Assembly (NCBI RefSeq): GCF_003977665.1
Contig: NZ_RYYV01000004.1
Span: 310,001-374,000, forward strand
Length of the DNA stretch: 64,000 nt
Direction: 5' to 3'
Origin: Dyella choica
GTDB taxonomy: Bacteria > Pseudomonadota > Gammaproteobacteria > Xanthomonadales > Rhodanobacteraceae
In this document: in pieces, positions 44,557 to 54,645 of the stretch
Layout: every line of letters starts with the position of its first letter
Numbering within the stretch: position 1 is the first letter of the stretch
Program-made: the position numbers and the translations under genes
The notes under the pieces: model-generated
Told to the model about the DNA's origin: nothing
What the model saw: only the letters and a program-made list of their open reading frames with translations
The model's database searches: none

Positions 44557-45480
44557 TCAATACTGCTGCAGCCGCTGCTTGAGCTGCAACGCCCGCGTCC
44601 GATAAACCACCGCGGGCTCGTAACTCGGATCCACTACCAGGATGCGATCCCACAGCACAATCGCCTGGTCCAGATGCTGATCGAGGTACAACACCATCGC
44701 CTGCTGGTGCGAGTTCGCAATCCATACGCTGCTGAGCGCCGCAAAGTCGGGATCGGAGGACTTCAAGTGCGGATTCAGCGTGATGGCCTGATCGAACAAG
44801 GCCAGCGCCTGATCCTTTTGTCCCTGCCGGTACAGGGCAAGACTCTGACTTTCCAGTTGCTGTGCGCGTCGTAACGGCTGCATTGGCGCTGCTACGGCCA
44901 CAGGCGATGACGCGTTCGATGCGGCGGTCGGCGGCGGCGAAGCAGTCATCGCGCTCGCGCTATTCGGGGCGATCGGCAACTGCAAAGTGGAACCCATCCG
45001 TATCAAGGCCGGATCGGTAGAACCGTTGTAGCGCGCCAACACCAGGAACAGATTGGAATCCCCTAGGTATTTCGCCGCCAGCGTGCTGTAAGACTCCCCC
45101 GATTGCACCACGTGCGGACTGGAGGCCGTACCCAGCATCTGCTTCGGATCCTCGGTCAGCTGGCGCAGGAAAATTTGCGCCGTGCGATCACCCGGATGCT
45201 CCTGCAGATAAGCACGAAGCGCCTTTTCGCCTTCCGCGTAGCGACCGTTCTGCAGGTACCGTCTTACGATCGTCGAAAGCGAAAGCCGTTGCGTGGCTTC
45301 GCTTTCGCTGGGACTGCCCTGTACTGGTGCCGGCGCCGGCTCGGTGGTTCCAGCAGGAGTAATGCTGACGGTCGGCTTTCTGAAACCCACGCTGGCGCAA
45401 CCGCTGGCCAAAAGGATCGCCAGCACGACAGTCACGAGCATGCAAGAGCGCAGCGATCTGAAGCCAGCTTCCATATCCAT
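44557..45480 (-). CDS. LysM and TPR lipoprotein
   Basis: About 307 residues. Signal peptide with lipobox LLASGC, then a Thr/Ala/Pro-rich linker. TPR-like helices (RRYLQNGRYAEGEKALRAYLQEHPGD), a LysM-type domain (HVVQSGESYSTLAAKYLGDSNLFLVLARYNG) and a second TPR pair (ALYRQGQKDQALALFDQAITLNPH) follow. Peptidoglycan binding in the outer-membrane/periplasm is likely. The start at 45480 has AAGGG 5 nt upstream; the region offers three closely spaced ATGs. It sits beside the FHA-kinase pair and might serve the same signalling system; it is not TssJ. Confidence 0.82.
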   Translation of the reverse strand: MDMEAGFRSLRSCMLVTVVLAILLASGCASVGFRKPTVSITPAGTTEPAPAPVQGSPSESEATQRLSLSTIVRRYLQNGRYAEGEKALRAYLQEHPGDRTAQIFLRQLTEDPKQMLGTASSPHVVQSGESYSTLAAKYLGDSNLFLVLARYNGSTDPALIRMGSTLQLPIAPNSASAMTASPPPTAASNASSPVAVAAPMQPLRRAQQLESQSLALYRQGQKDQALALFDQAITLNPHLKSSDPDFAALSSVWIANSHQQAMVLYLDQHLDQAIVLWDRILVVDPSYEPAVVYRTRALQLKQRLQQY

Positions 45481-45876
45481 CATCACCCTTACGCCACCCC
45501 TGATCAGACGCTTTTTTTCCAGCCACGCAAGCGACTGAGCCCAACAAGTTAAGCTACCGGGCAAACTTACGCAAACCTAGCTCTCCTCCGAGCTAGCTCA
45601 TGTGAAGGCGGCGAGAAGGCTATCGAAGGCCGCAGCCTGGCCCATCTGCACCGGCATTCGACCCTTTGCGCCATGGCGATGGCGTACGACATTGCCCAGA
45701 CTGCAAGGGCATCCGCACGATGCTGCGGCAGCGATGCAGGTATGCACAACGGTTGGCTTCCTCCCTTTGCGACCGTTGTTCGACTCGCGGCGCCGAAGAT
45801 GTACCACCCGCATCTCCGGCGCCGATTTTTTCGCACCCCGACAAGGACGGGAAGACAATCCCCATCTGGATTGCCG
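45481..45876. other. 396-bp region without a supported gene
   Basis: Short overlapping frames on both strands lack ribosome-binding sites and family features. It separates the LysM lipoprotein gene from the GH12 remnant, and should hold the lipoprotein promoter. Confidence 0.45.
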
Positions 45877-46523
45877 TTACTGCGCGCTGGCCTGAAACCA
45901 GGTCGTACTCACCCGGCCATTGCCGCGCACGATCTCGCAGCCGGCTTCCACCACGTCCAGGTACATCGACGTACCGAAGTACGCGAGTCCCTGCAGCTTC
46001 CTGAAGAAATGCATGACGTCGATATTGGCGCTGCCGCTGGTGGGTAGGCTCGGCGGCACGCTGCTGCGCTGGGGCAGGAAGGTGTAGACATAATAGCCGG
46101 CGGCGGAATTGTTACCGGCCCACAGGTCGTAGGTGACGCCATTCTCGGTGATCACACCGGTGGCGATCGGCGAGCCGATCGGGTTCGCGGATATGCGTTT
46201 GAGCACTTGATTTCGTAAGGATCCATTTTTATTTGGATAAATGCTGTGAAAGTAGTGTCACGCAGGCTTCGAATGCAGCGCACAAATCGCCATGCACGAT
46301 TAGTCTCTGTGGACGTCCTGGTGTTCACCTCACCGGTCTGCGCGGCAGTACTGCCGGTACCGGAAGCGGGCATCGCATCTTGGGCATGCGCGGCGGCCGA
46401 GCCGTACGTGAATGCCAACCCCATCGCCACTGCAGCGGCCAGTCGGCCGTTGGACACGGGCTTGAATCCCGCCGGACGATGTTCGAGGTCATGCCTTCGC
46501 GATGCTTGCACTTTCCCGCTCAC
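45877..46523 (-). pseudogene. GH12 family endoglucanase remnant
   Basis: The segment 45877-46206 encodes the C-terminal part of a GH12 glucanase: ITENGVTYDLWAGNNSAAGYYVYTFLP, ANIDVMHFFRKLQG, FGTSMYLDVVEAGCEIVRGN, STTWFQASAQ. A second frame (start 46523) encodes a secretion leader (RLAAAVAMGLAFTYGSAAAHAQDA) and ~25 mature residues, then becomes unrelated. The central catalytic region (first catalytic Glu) is missing and the two pieces are in different frames, so the gene is broken by deletion and frameshift. Confidence 0.75.
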
Positions 46524-46992
46524 GAGCTTTCGTTCTCCCCGCAGCTACCCGCGCCGACGGATGCATCCGACGGCAAACTCCCCTAACTGTTATCTGTCCG
46601 TCATGGATGCTCGGCGGAGTTGATGCTGCCGCTTAAGCCTTATGTCGGGCAATTGCGAAATTGACGGCCCGGATTAACGTTTCTTCATTTTCACTTTGCC
46701 GCATCGTCAGCTGTACGCGAGCTTGATGCGTCGCGCCCTAACCTCAAGCACAAGCCCTGTAAACATCGGCGGATCGTCACCTTGCAAGATTTTCGTAAGA
46801 CCGATTGGATGATCAATGCAAAGCCCGTATGCAGGACTTGTCCCTCGCGTAGCCCGCATAAAGTCAATAAGGGCGCCGATCAAAAAAGGTAGTCGCGTAG
46901 CTTGGCTTGCACGCTTCAAGGTGGCGCGATGACCGAGGTGGGATTCTTGGGGTTGCTCCCCCATCTACAGTTGGCCTCGTGGTGCGCCGCGT
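46524..46992. other. 469-bp region upstream of treZ
   Basis: No supported coding sequence. It holds the treZ promoter, not recognisable by eye, and AT-richer patches such as 46670-46700. Confidence 0.45.
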
Positions 46993-48804
46993 ATGTCCGT
47001 GAACACAATAAGCCGCAAATCGCCCACCACCTCCGGCCACTCCTGCACCTACGGTGCACAGGTTCTCGACGACGGTACCACACGCTTCCGCGTCTGGGCG
47101 CCAAGCGCAGCGCGGGTTGAACTGATGATCGACGAACTCGCTTTCCTGATGGAACGCGATGAAGAAGGTAATCACACGCTGACCGTCGAAGTCGACCCGG
47201 ATACCCGCTATACGTACCGTATCGATGATCGCCAAGTGCCCGATCCGGCTTCGCGCTCGCAGCCAGGCGGCATAACGGGCGCCAGCGTGGTGGTCGACCC
47301 ACGCGCCTATCTATGGAAAAGCAACGAATGGCATGGTTTGCCGTGGCGCCAGGCCGTGATCTGTGAAGTCCACGTCGGCGCGATGGGCGGCTTCGATGCT
47401 TTGCGTCAGGCGCTGCCGCGGCTGGCTGCCTGTGGCTATACGGCGATCGAACTGATGCCGGTCGCCTCGTTTCAGGGCGACCGCAACTGGGGCTACGACG
47501 GCGTGCTGCCTTATGCGCCCGAGGCCTCCTACGGCAGCATCCATTCGCTCAAGGCAATGATCGACGCAGCCCATCAGCTGGGCCTGGCGGTGATCCTCGA
47601 CGTGGTCTACAACCACTTCGGCCCGGCCGGCAACGAGCTACCCAGCTACGCGCCGGAATTCTTCAGCGCCGACGTGAATACCCCTTGGGGGGCGGGGATC
47701 GATTTTCGCCGGCCGCAAGTGACGCGCTTTTTTTTCGACAACGCGCTGCTGTGGATCAATGAATACCGCTTCGACGGGTTACGCCTGGATGCGGCGCATG
47801 CGATCGAGCCGCAAGCCTTGCTGAAGGAATTGGGTGCCGCGATCCGGCGCACCTGCCTGCCGCGTGGACGCGAGGTATGGCTGATCCTGGAGAACGAGCG
47901 CAATGCTGCCAGCCTGTTGCGCAGCGACTACAACGCACAATGGAATGACGATGCGCACAACGTGCTGCACGTGCTGCTGACCGGCGAGCAAGAAGGTTAC
48001 TACGCCGATTTCGCCAAGCACCCCAGCGAGGATCTGGCCAAGGCGCTGGCCGAGGGCTTTGTGTTCCAGGGTCAGAATGATCGCCGTGGCATCCCGCGCG
48101 GGGAACCTAGCCAGGATCTGCCGCCGACCTCGTTCGTGCTGTTTTTGCAGAACCACGACCAGATCGGCAATCGCCCGCTGGGGGAGCGGCTAACGTGCCT
48201 GGCGAATGAGGCCGACCTGCGTGCCGCCATGGTGTTGGTAGCACTCAGCCCGATGATTCCGCTGTTTTTCATGGGCGAGGAATGGGGCTGCCGCACGCCG
48301 TTCCATTACTTCACCGACTACCCAGGCGAGCTGGCGCAAAAAGTGCGCGAAGGGCGGCGCGGTAAATTCGCGCATTTTTCCGGCTTTACCGATCCCAAGC
48401 AGCGCAAGCGTATTCCCGACCCGAACGCCGCCGATACGTATGCGGCCTCCATTCCGCGGGTGGATGACGATGTATCGGCGCTGGAGTGCAAACGCTGGTT
48501 CGCAGGCCTGCTGCAATGGCGCAAGCGCTATCTGGTCGATAACCTGGCAGACAGTTGCGCGCTGGGATGCGAAGTGCTTGGTACGCGCGCGGTGCACGCG
48601 CGTTGGCGGCTGGGTGACGGCCGGCATTGGGAAATCGCCTTGAACCTGTCAGGACAGAACGTGTCGCTGTCGCGCGATTCGGTCGCCAAGGTGTTGTGGA
48701 TCGAACCCCAGGACGCGGTGGATGCACTGGACCGTGGCATCCTCACCGCCCATACGGCAGTCGTTTTGGTGAGGGAGTCCGAAGGTGTGCGACTCCTCGC
48801 TTGA
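46993..48804 (+). CDS. treZ: Malto-oligosyltrehalose trehalohydrolase
   Basis: 603 residues of GH13. It hydrolyses maltooligosyl-trehalose to release trehalose. N-terminal beta domain (FRVWAPSAARVELMI), then the barrel: AIELMPVASFQGDRNWGYDGV, AVILDVVYNHFGP, EYRFDGLRLDAAHAI (nucleophile Asp266), WLILENERN (Glu300) and FLQNHDQIGNRPLG. Length agrees with known TreZ. No good ribosome-binding site is seen. It acts with TreY, encoded ~120 bp downstream, on glycogen-like glucans; the debranching partner TreX/GlgX is not in this window. Confidence 0.95.
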   Translation: MSVNTISRKSPTTSGHSCTYGAQVLDDGTTRFRVWAPSAARVELMIDELAFLMERDEEGNHTLTVEVDPDTRYTYRIDDRQVPDPASRSQPGGITGASVVVDPRAYLWKSNEWHGLPWRQAVICEVHVGAMGGFDALRQALPRLAACGYTAIELMPVASFQGDRNWGYDGVLPYAPEASYGSIHSLKAMIDAAHQLGLAVILDVVYNHFGPAGNELPSYAPEFFSADVNTPWGAGIDFRRPQVTRFFFDNALLWINEYRFDGLRLDAAHAIEPQALLKELGAAIRRTCLPRGREVWLILENERNAASLLRSDYNAQWNDDAHNVLHVLLTGEQEGYYADFAKHPSEDLAKALAEGFVFQGQNDRRGIPRGEPSQDLPPTSFVLFLQNHDQIGNRPLGERLTCLANEADLRAAMVLVALSPMIPLFFMGEEWGCRTPFHYFTDYPGELAQKVREGRRGKFAHFSGFTDPKQRKRIPDPNAADTYAASIPRVDDDVSALECKRWFAGLLQWRKRYLVDNLADSCALGCEVLGTRAVHARWRLGDGRHWEIALNLSGQNVSLSRDSVAKVLWIEPQDAVDALDRGILTAHTAVVLVRESEGVRLLA

Positions 48805-48925
48805 AACGCCGGCATGCGCCGCTGGCATTGGCGTCCACGGGACCGACGCTTTCGTGCAGGTACGGGTCTTTTTGGATGACACGCTGCGCAGCCTGGCCGA
48901 CGCCATGCAGAAGGTGTCCACATGA
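48785..48925 (+). pseudogene. Short ORF between treZ and treY, possible malQ 3' remnant
   Basis: 46 codons from a GTG inside the treZ end to a TGA that overlaps the treY ATG (ATGA). The C-terminal half, VRVFLDDTLRSLADAMQKVS, resembles the C-terminal helix of 4-alpha-glucanotransferases, whose gene often lies between treZ and treY. It may be a deletion stub kept because its stop couples translation to treY. Similarity is weak and judged by eye. Confidence 0.4.
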
Positions 48926-51615
48926 AAGAGTTGCGCGCCACGGTACGCCTGCAGCTCAACCGCGAGTTCGATTTTCTCGCCGCGGCCGAACAGGTACCGT
49001 ACTTCGCGGCACTGGGCCTGAGCCATGTCTACCTGTCGCCCATCGCGATGGCACGGTCCGGTTCCACGCACGGCTACGACGTGATCAACCCAATGATCGT
49101 GAGTCCCGAGCTGGGCGGCGAGCCTGCCCTGGCCAGGCTGGTGCAAACCCTGCATACCCACGGCATGGGCGCGATTGTGGACATCGTGCCCAACCACATG
49201 GCCGCCGACGTCGCCAACCCCTGGTGGAACGACGTGCTGGCAATGGGGCGCGCTAGCCACTACGCGCATTACTTCGACATCGACTGGCATGCACCGCACG
49301 CAGACGGCAAATTATGGCTGCCCGTGCTAAGCGTGCCGCTGGAGCAGGCGCTCGCGCGCGGCGAATTGCAAATCGAGCGGCACGTCGGCGGCACCACCAT
49401 GGCGCTGGGCGTGCCGGGCACCAAACTCCCGATTTCCGAGCAAGGCCTGCGACTGCTGTTCGACCTGGCCGGCCAGGTGTTACCGCGCTTCAAGACAACC
49501 AACGATGCGATCGATGCCGTTCGGCTGGCTATGCAGGATGAAAACCAGGGTGCGCAGATCGATCGCGCTATCGCGCAATTACATACCGACAAGACGCTGA
49601 TGCGGCGATTTCTCGATCTGCAGCATTACCGGCTCGCCTGGTGGCGCAGCGGCAGCCAGGTGCTCAACTATCGGCGCTTTTTCGACATCGACTCGCTGGT
49701 GGCGCTGGCGATGGACCGCGATGACGTGTTCGACGCCGTGCATGCCCTGCCCTTGCGTCTGGTCCGCGAGGGCATGATCGATGGCCTGCGCGTCGACCAC
49801 GTGGATGGCCTCACCCAGCCGCGCGACTACCTGCGCAAACTGCGACTGCGAGTCGATCGCGCGGCCCGCGTCGATCCGCGCCAGCCGGCCAGGCACATCA
49901 GCCTGCATGTGGAGAAGATCCTGGCGCAGGATGAAACCTTGCGCGACGAATGGCCGGTGGATGGCACCACCGGCTATGACTTCATGAACCAGGTGGGGGC
50001 GCTGCTGCACGCAGCCCAAGGCGAGGCTGACCTCGGCCAGGCATGGCAGGCGTTGACCGGACGGCCCAGGCTGTTCGGCGATGAAGAACGCGCGGCACGG
50101 CGCAGCTTGCTTCAAACCAGTCTAGCCACCGACCTGCTCCGCTGCGTGCGCGCATTCGAGCGCTACGTGACGGATACGCCGGAATACGGCGATGTCACGC
50201 CGCTCGCATTGCAACGCGCATTGTGCGAGATCCTGGAGAACATGCCTGTCTACCGCACCTACCTTGGCAGCGGCACCGCCAGTGATGAAGACCGCCACGC
50301 ACTGGAGCGCGCGTTCGAGCGCGCGATGAAGGACGGCGACCCCGACTTGATCGCCCATCGCGCCTATTTGCGCCAGTACTTGCTGGAAATCAAGGCGCGC
50401 TGGCTGGACACGCTTTCACAGCGACGCCATCTTCAGACGGCGCGCCGCCTGTTTGAACAGCTCTCCTTTAGCCTGAACGCCAAGGCCGTGGAGGACACGG
50501 CGTTCTATCGCTACGGCGTGCTGCTGTCGCGCAACGAGATCGGCAGCGATCCGCGCACCCTGTCGATCGACCCGCAACGTTTCCACGCCTTCACGCAGCA
50601 GCGCGCCGAGCACTGGCCCCGCTCGCTGCTCGCCACCGCCGCGCATGATCACAAGCGCGGGGAAGACGTCCGCGCCAGGGTCGCCGTCCTAAGCGAACGC
50701 GCGCGCTGGTTCGTGGAGCAGGCGAGCCTTTGGCTGGCGGAGCTGGAGGGACCCAATCGCCCGTCTCACAACGCGCTATGGATGCTGCTGCAAACCTTGC
50801 TGGGGGCATGGCCGCTGAACCTGCGCCATGACGACGAAAGCGGACTGCGCGCGTTCGCCGCACGCATCGAAGAGTGGTTTGTAAAGGCCGAGCGCGAAGC
50901 AAAACTGCAAACGTGCTGGACCACGCCCAATCCCATCTATGAAGATGCCTGCAAGGTGGCGGTGCAGGACATCCTCGTTTCGCACCGCTATGAAAGGCTA
51001 CGCCGTCGCATTCATGACGCTGCGCACAGCCTCGACGCGTCGGGGGCGCTGAACGGCCTTGTGGCAGTGACGCTTCGCCTCAGCGTGCCTGGCGTGCCCG
51101 ACCTGTACCAGGGCACCGAGTATTGGGATCAGTCCCTGGTCGATCCTGACAATCGCAGGCCGATCGACTACTCGGCACGCAAGCTCGGCGTTGACGACAA
51201 TCTGCTGCCCGGCCCGCTGCTGGCCGGCTATCGCAGCGGCGTGATCAAGCAACAGTTGATCCATCGCCTGCTGCAAGCCCGCCGGCGTCGGCCGGAGCTG
51301 TTTCTGCGTGCTGCCTGCGAGCCACTGGAGGTGACCGGTTGGCGAAGCGACCATGTCATTGCTTTCCTTCGTCGCTACGAAAATCAGCGTCTGCTTGTCG
51401 CCGTGCCGCGGCTTTGCGCGGAGGGCATGGTGAACGACGATCGCCCCATGGTGGACCCGAATTTCTGGAGCGACACCGTCGTGGCCTGTCCCACCGTTGA
51501 CGGAGCCTGCACTTTCACAGATCTATTCACGCATCGGACGCAGCAGGGCGGTCCACACGGCTTGTCCGCCCAAATCCTGTTTTCCTATTGGCCGGTGGCC
51601 GTTTTGATGTCTTGA
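48922..51615 (+). CDS. treY: Malto-oligosyltrehalose synthase
   Basis: 897 residues of GH13. It isomerises the reducing-end glucose of maltodextrins to an alpha-1,1 linkage. Landmarks: RLQLNREFDFLAAAEQVPYFAALG near the start, YLSPIAMARSGSTHGYDV, AIVDIVPNHMA, DGLRVDHVDGL (catalytic Asp), SLHVEKILAQDE (catalytic Glu), TTGYDFMNQV, and the C-terminal PGVPDLYQGTEYWDQSLVDPDNRRPID. Full length. Overlaps the preceding short ORF and forms an operon with treZ. Confidence 0.96.
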   Translation: MKELRATVRLQLNREFDFLAAAEQVPYFAALGLSHVYLSPIAMARSGSTHGYDVINPMIVSPELGGEPALARLVQTLHTHGMGAIVDIVPNHMAADVANPWWNDVLAMGRASHYAHYFDIDWHAPHADGKLWLPVLSVPLEQALARGELQIERHVGGTTMALGVPGTKLPISEQGLRLLFDLAGQVLPRFKTTNDAIDAVRLAMQDENQGAQIDRAIAQLHTDKTLMRRFLDLQHYRLAWWRSGSQVLNYRRFFDIDSLVALAMDRDDVFDAVHALPLRLVREGMIDGLRVDHVDGLTQPRDYLRKLRLRVDRAARVDPRQPARHISLHVEKILAQDETLRDEWPVDGTTGYDFMNQVGALLHAAQGEADLGQAWQALTGRPRLFGDEERAARRSLLQTSLATDLLRCVRAFERYVTDTPEYGDVTPLALQRALCEILENMPVYRTYLGSGTASDEDRHALERAFERAMKDGDPDLIAHRAYLRQYLLEIKARWLDTLSQRRHLQTARRLFEQLSFSLNAKAVEDTAFYRYGVLLSRNEIGSDPRTLSIDPQRFHAFTQQRAEHWPRSLLATAAHDHKRGEDVRARVAVLSERARWFVEQASLWLAELEGPNRPSHNALWMLLQTLLGAWPLNLRHDDESGLRAFAARIEEWFVKAEREAKLQTCWTTPNPIYEDACKVAVQDILVSHRYERLRRRIHDAAHSLDASGALNGLVAVTLRLSVPGVPDLYQGTEYWDQSLVDPDNRRPIDYSARKLGVDDNLLPGPLLAGYRSGVIKQQLIHRLLQARRRRPELFLRAACEPLEVTGWRSDHVIAFLRRYENQRLLVAVPRLCAEGMVNDDRPMVDPNFWSDTVVACPTVDGACTFTDLFTHRTQQGGPHGLSAQILFSYWPVAVLMS

Positions 51616-51804
51616 GTCCAGCGTGGATGCCACACGTTCCCGCACCCAGCGGCAGGCCCGCGAATGCCTTGGCGATCAACATCGTTCGATTTCCAGCCTG
51701 GGCAGGATGACAAACGCAGACGTTACACAACGAACACAACCCTTATCGCATCGTTAGCGCCCTACTGTGCTCAGCCGAGGGGTTCGCGCCAACGCCCCCG
51801 ACAA

Positions 51805-52632
51805 ATGGTCAAATTGCGTGCCACCATTCGCCACGCCTTTACCGGCCTCGGCGAACACGAACTCTTCACACACGCCGCCGCCATCGCCTACTACTCCGCG
51901 CTGTCGATGGCGCCGCTGATCGTACTCACGTTGTGGATGCTCTCGCTGCTGCGTCCCGAATGGCAGCTTCAGCTCAATCAGGCGCTGACCGAGATGATGG
52001 GCGACAAGGCGGCGCAGGCGGTGATCCTGGTTGTCGACAACGCCAGGTCGCGGCCGACGCTCGGCAATGTCGCAGGCGTGCTCGGCTTGACCGTGACGCT
52101 GTTCAGCGCATCGGCGGTGTTCACGCAATTGCAAGGCTCACTCAACCTCATCTGGCACGTGCAGAAACCCTCGCGCAATGCCATCGGACTCTGGCTCAAG
52201 GCTCGTGCACGGGCATTTGCGTTGGTTATCGGTATCGCCTTCCTGCTGATCGTTTCGTTCGCGGCGAGTGCCTTGATCCACTTGATGATTCCGTATGGCT
52301 CGCCGGCCTGGTCGATCGTGGAGTATGCGGTCTCGCTGCTCGTGTTCGTGCTGGCGTTCGGCGCCATGTACCGGGTATTGCCGGATGCGCAGATCGACTG
52401 GTCGGATGCAGCCTGGGGTGCCCTGCTGACCACGCTACTGTTCATACTCGGCAAGTTTGCCATCGAGCTTTACATCGGGCATGTGAGCATCGGCGGCGCT
52501 TATGGCCCCGCCGGAGCACTCGTAGTGATGCTGACTTGGGTGTACTACGCATCGTTCGTCGTTTTGCTTGGTGCGGAGTTGACGCATGGTTTGGCCATGG
52601 CCAAGCAGCCCCGTGCTCCGGGTACACCGTAA
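51805..52632 (+). CDS. YihY/BrkB-family inner-membrane protein
   Basis: 275 residues with about six membrane helices. Family signatures: HAAAIAYYSALSMAPLIVLTLWM, AVFTQLQGSLNLIWHV, FRVLPDAQI-type segment reading YRVLPDAQIDW, and the C-terminal AGALVVMLTWVYYASFVVLLGAELTH. The ATG at 51805 starts the conserved part; a longer frame from 51664 is Arg-rich and unlikely. The family is once called ribonuclease BN in error; its real function is unclear (possible transporter). Confidence 0.9.
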   Translation: MVKLRATIRHAFTGLGEHELFTHAAAIAYYSALSMAPLIVLTLWMLSLLRPEWQLQLNQALTEMMGDKAAQAVILVVDNARSRPTLGNVAGVLGLTVTLFSASAVFTQLQGSLNLIWHVQKPSRNAIGLWLKARARAFALVIGIAFLLIVSFAASALIHLMIPYGSPAWSIVEYAVSLLVFVLAFGAMYRVLPDAQIDWSDAAWGALLTTLLFILGKFAIELYIGHVSIGGAYGPAGALVVMLTWVYYASFVVLLGAELTHGLAMAKQPRAPGTP

Positions 52633-52804
52633 TTCGCCCTAAAGCACGGAACTCCCAAGGCCTCGCGTATGAACTTTTACGCGACGAATGGCGTGAAGCC
52701 GGCACTGATGATATCTGTGCGCCACTTTGAGATGCGGCATGCCACAGTCCGCAAGTCGTAGCAGGATATGCCACGGCCTTCGTATGCATGTTACGGAGAC
52801 CATC

Positions 52805-53026
52805 ATGATTCACTCCTGTTGGGAAGGATTCGATTCCATGGCCGCATTCATGCGGCCTCCTTCCGCGACCAAAAACACGAACGAAAGCATGAAAGCCACC
52901 GCCCATGACATACCCCATTCCATCGAACGAACCCAAGTCTACGCGCAGTGCAAAGCGGTATACGACTTGTTCAAGCAGCACCCTGCTTACGACATCATCA
53001 CAAGCGGCGATGCCCGCGCGGTGTGA
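52805..53026 (+). CDS. Small hypothetical protein upstream of the HWE kinase
   Basis: 73 residues (MIHSCWEGFDSMAAF...), GGAG 6 nt before the ATG. The C-terminal half (QVYAQCKAVYDLFKQHPAYDI) is a helical, well-composed stretch; an internal ATG at 52889 could also start it. It ends 10 bp before the kinase start and may be a co-transcribed regulator. No family recognised. Confidence 0.5.
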   Translation: MIHSCWEGFDSMAAFMRPPSATKNTNESMKATAHDIPHSIERTQVYAQCKAVYDLFKQHPAYDIITSGDARAV

Positions 53027-53036
53027 AGACGAACTT

Positions 53037-54515
53037 ATGCTTCCGCACCGGCATTCCTTCGCGACCATCTTGCAAAGATCATCGCGCGAGCGAATCGAAG
53101 CTTCAACGGTGTGTGACGGCACTGCCTGGTCGCGATGGAACTTCATTCGGCCCCTGTCGTTCGCCGCGTTGCGCGATCGCTTGCGCAGTGCGTTGGCAAG
53201 GCGGCGCGCGCCGGTGGCAGGAGCGGAACGGGAAACCGCCTTCCAGCGCGAAATACGTCAACGCATGGGGGTATTGCCACATGTCTTCCAATCCGCTCCG
53301 GCGGCGCCGGGCCTGGTCGAACAAGTATGGGTCCAGGCCAAGTCCGCGTACCTGGACAATCCCCTGCCGTCGCTGTTCAAGGAACGGCTGTTCGTACATC
53401 TGTCGCGCTTTTGCGAAGTGCGCTACAGCGTCGTACGCCACGCCGGCTTCCTGCTCGGCAAAGGTCATCCAGCCGGTGATGCCAATGCCACCGTTGAAAC
53501 GGTCGCGCAAGTGCTCGAGCTACTGAGCCGTCCGGTACCCAATGCTTCACGCCTGGAAGAGGTGTTTGCGCGCTTGGAAGGCCACCGGCAACCGAACGGG
53601 GTTCCAGCACCGCGCAGCAGGGACGAAGAAGACCTGTTCGACGCGCTGACGGTCATGTTCGTGGTGCCCGCCCGGTCGGCCCAGGCGCGCGCCGCCGTCA
53701 AAAATGTGTTGGGCGACGAGAACTTCGAATACCTCGTGGCCTTGCTTGCCTTCATCCGCAATGCGCACTACTGGAGCGAAACCCATCCGGACCTGGAATA
53801 CGAAACGGACATGATCATGCTGATGGCGCAGCACCAGGAACTGGCGCGACACCTGCTGGATACGGCCGATGCAGAATGGGCGCACGCCGGAGACGCCGTG
53901 CGCGAAGCGCTGACCGGCCAACTGCAGATGCTCAATACCGAATTGCAGCATCGTACACGCAACCTGCTCAGCGTGATACGTGTGTTATTCGACCGCACGC
54001 TAGCCAAGCACACCACACTGGAAAGCTTTGCCGAGGTGTTCGCGTCGCGGCTGGAAGCCATTAACCGCGTGCAAATCTACTTGTCGCGACTGACCCAAGG
54101 CGACAAAGTCGCCTTCGACGTATTGCTGCGCAACGAACTCACGGCCCATGCCGTATCGCTGCATCAGATCACGCTGGAAGGCCCCGAAGGCATACGCCTG
54201 CGCTCGTCCACTTTGCAGACTTTTGCCCTGGCCTTGCACGAGCTGGTGGCCAATGCGGTGAAATACGGCGCCCTGTCCTGCCCTGACGCACAGCTGCTCG
54301 TGCGCTGGGAGGTGGAGCACGATGGACAGCAACCAATGCTGCACCTGGATTGGGAAGAAACCGGCGTGGATATGGCTACGGACGACAGCACGCGGCCTGG
54401 TTACGGCCGCGAGCTGATCGAGCGCGCCTTGCCCTATCAGTTGAAGGCAAGGACGCGCTACGAACTGTTGCCGGGTGGGGTACGCTGTTCGATTTCGGTG
54501 CCGGTATTGGAGTGA
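53037..54515 (+). CDS. HWE-family sensor histidine kinase
   Basis: About 492 residues, cytoplasmic. The N-terminal part resembles an AhpD/carboxymuconolactone-decarboxylase-like domain (FKERLFVHLSRFCEVRYSVVRHAGFLLG), probably without peroxidase activity as the CxxC pair is absent. Then a kinase core of the HWE/HisKA_2 type: phosphoacceptor ELQHRTRNLLSVIRVL, N-box ALHELVANAVKYGALS, and LLVRWEVE (W-x-E of the G1 region), GYGRELIERALPYQL. Such kinases often phosphorylate single-domain receivers; one follows at 54646. Start uncertain (53010 is an alternative). Confidence 0.88.
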   Translation: MLPHRHSFATILQRSSRERIEASTVCDGTAWSRWNFIRPLSFAALRDRLRSALARRRAPVAGAERETAFQREIRQRMGVLPHVFQSAPAAPGLVEQVWVQAKSAYLDNPLPSLFKERLFVHLSRFCEVRYSVVRHAGFLLGKGHPAGDANATVETVAQVLELLSRPVPNASRLEEVFARLEGHRQPNGVPAPRSRDEEDLFDALTVMFVVPARSAQARAAVKNVLGDENFEYLVALLAFIRNAHYWSETHPDLEYETDMIMLMAQHQELARHLLDTADAEWAHAGDAVREALTGQLQMLNTELQHRTRNLLSVIRVLFDRTLAKHTTLESFAEVFASRLEAINRVQIYLSRLTQGDKVAFDVLLRNELTAHAVSLHQITLEGPEGIRLRSSTLQTFALALHELVANAVKYGALSCPDAQLLVRWEVEHDGQQPMLHLDWEETGVDMATDDSTRPGYGRELIERALPYQLKARTRYELLPGGVRCSISVPVLE

Positions 54516-54645
54516 AGCGGCGGGCATGGCGGGGCCGAGATCGGCGCCCCCTCTCACCCCATCAAACCTGTCTTTCCATTCCTTTATACGCCGCCCGGCT
54601 GAATTGCATGTACATTGACGGTCCTGCACGGAGGAAGGGCTGCCC

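Noticed and set aside
44557-45480. Assigning the LysM/TPR lipoprotein as TssJ
   Set aside because: TssJ is a short transthyretin-like lipoprotein; this protein is longer, with LysM and TPR motifs.
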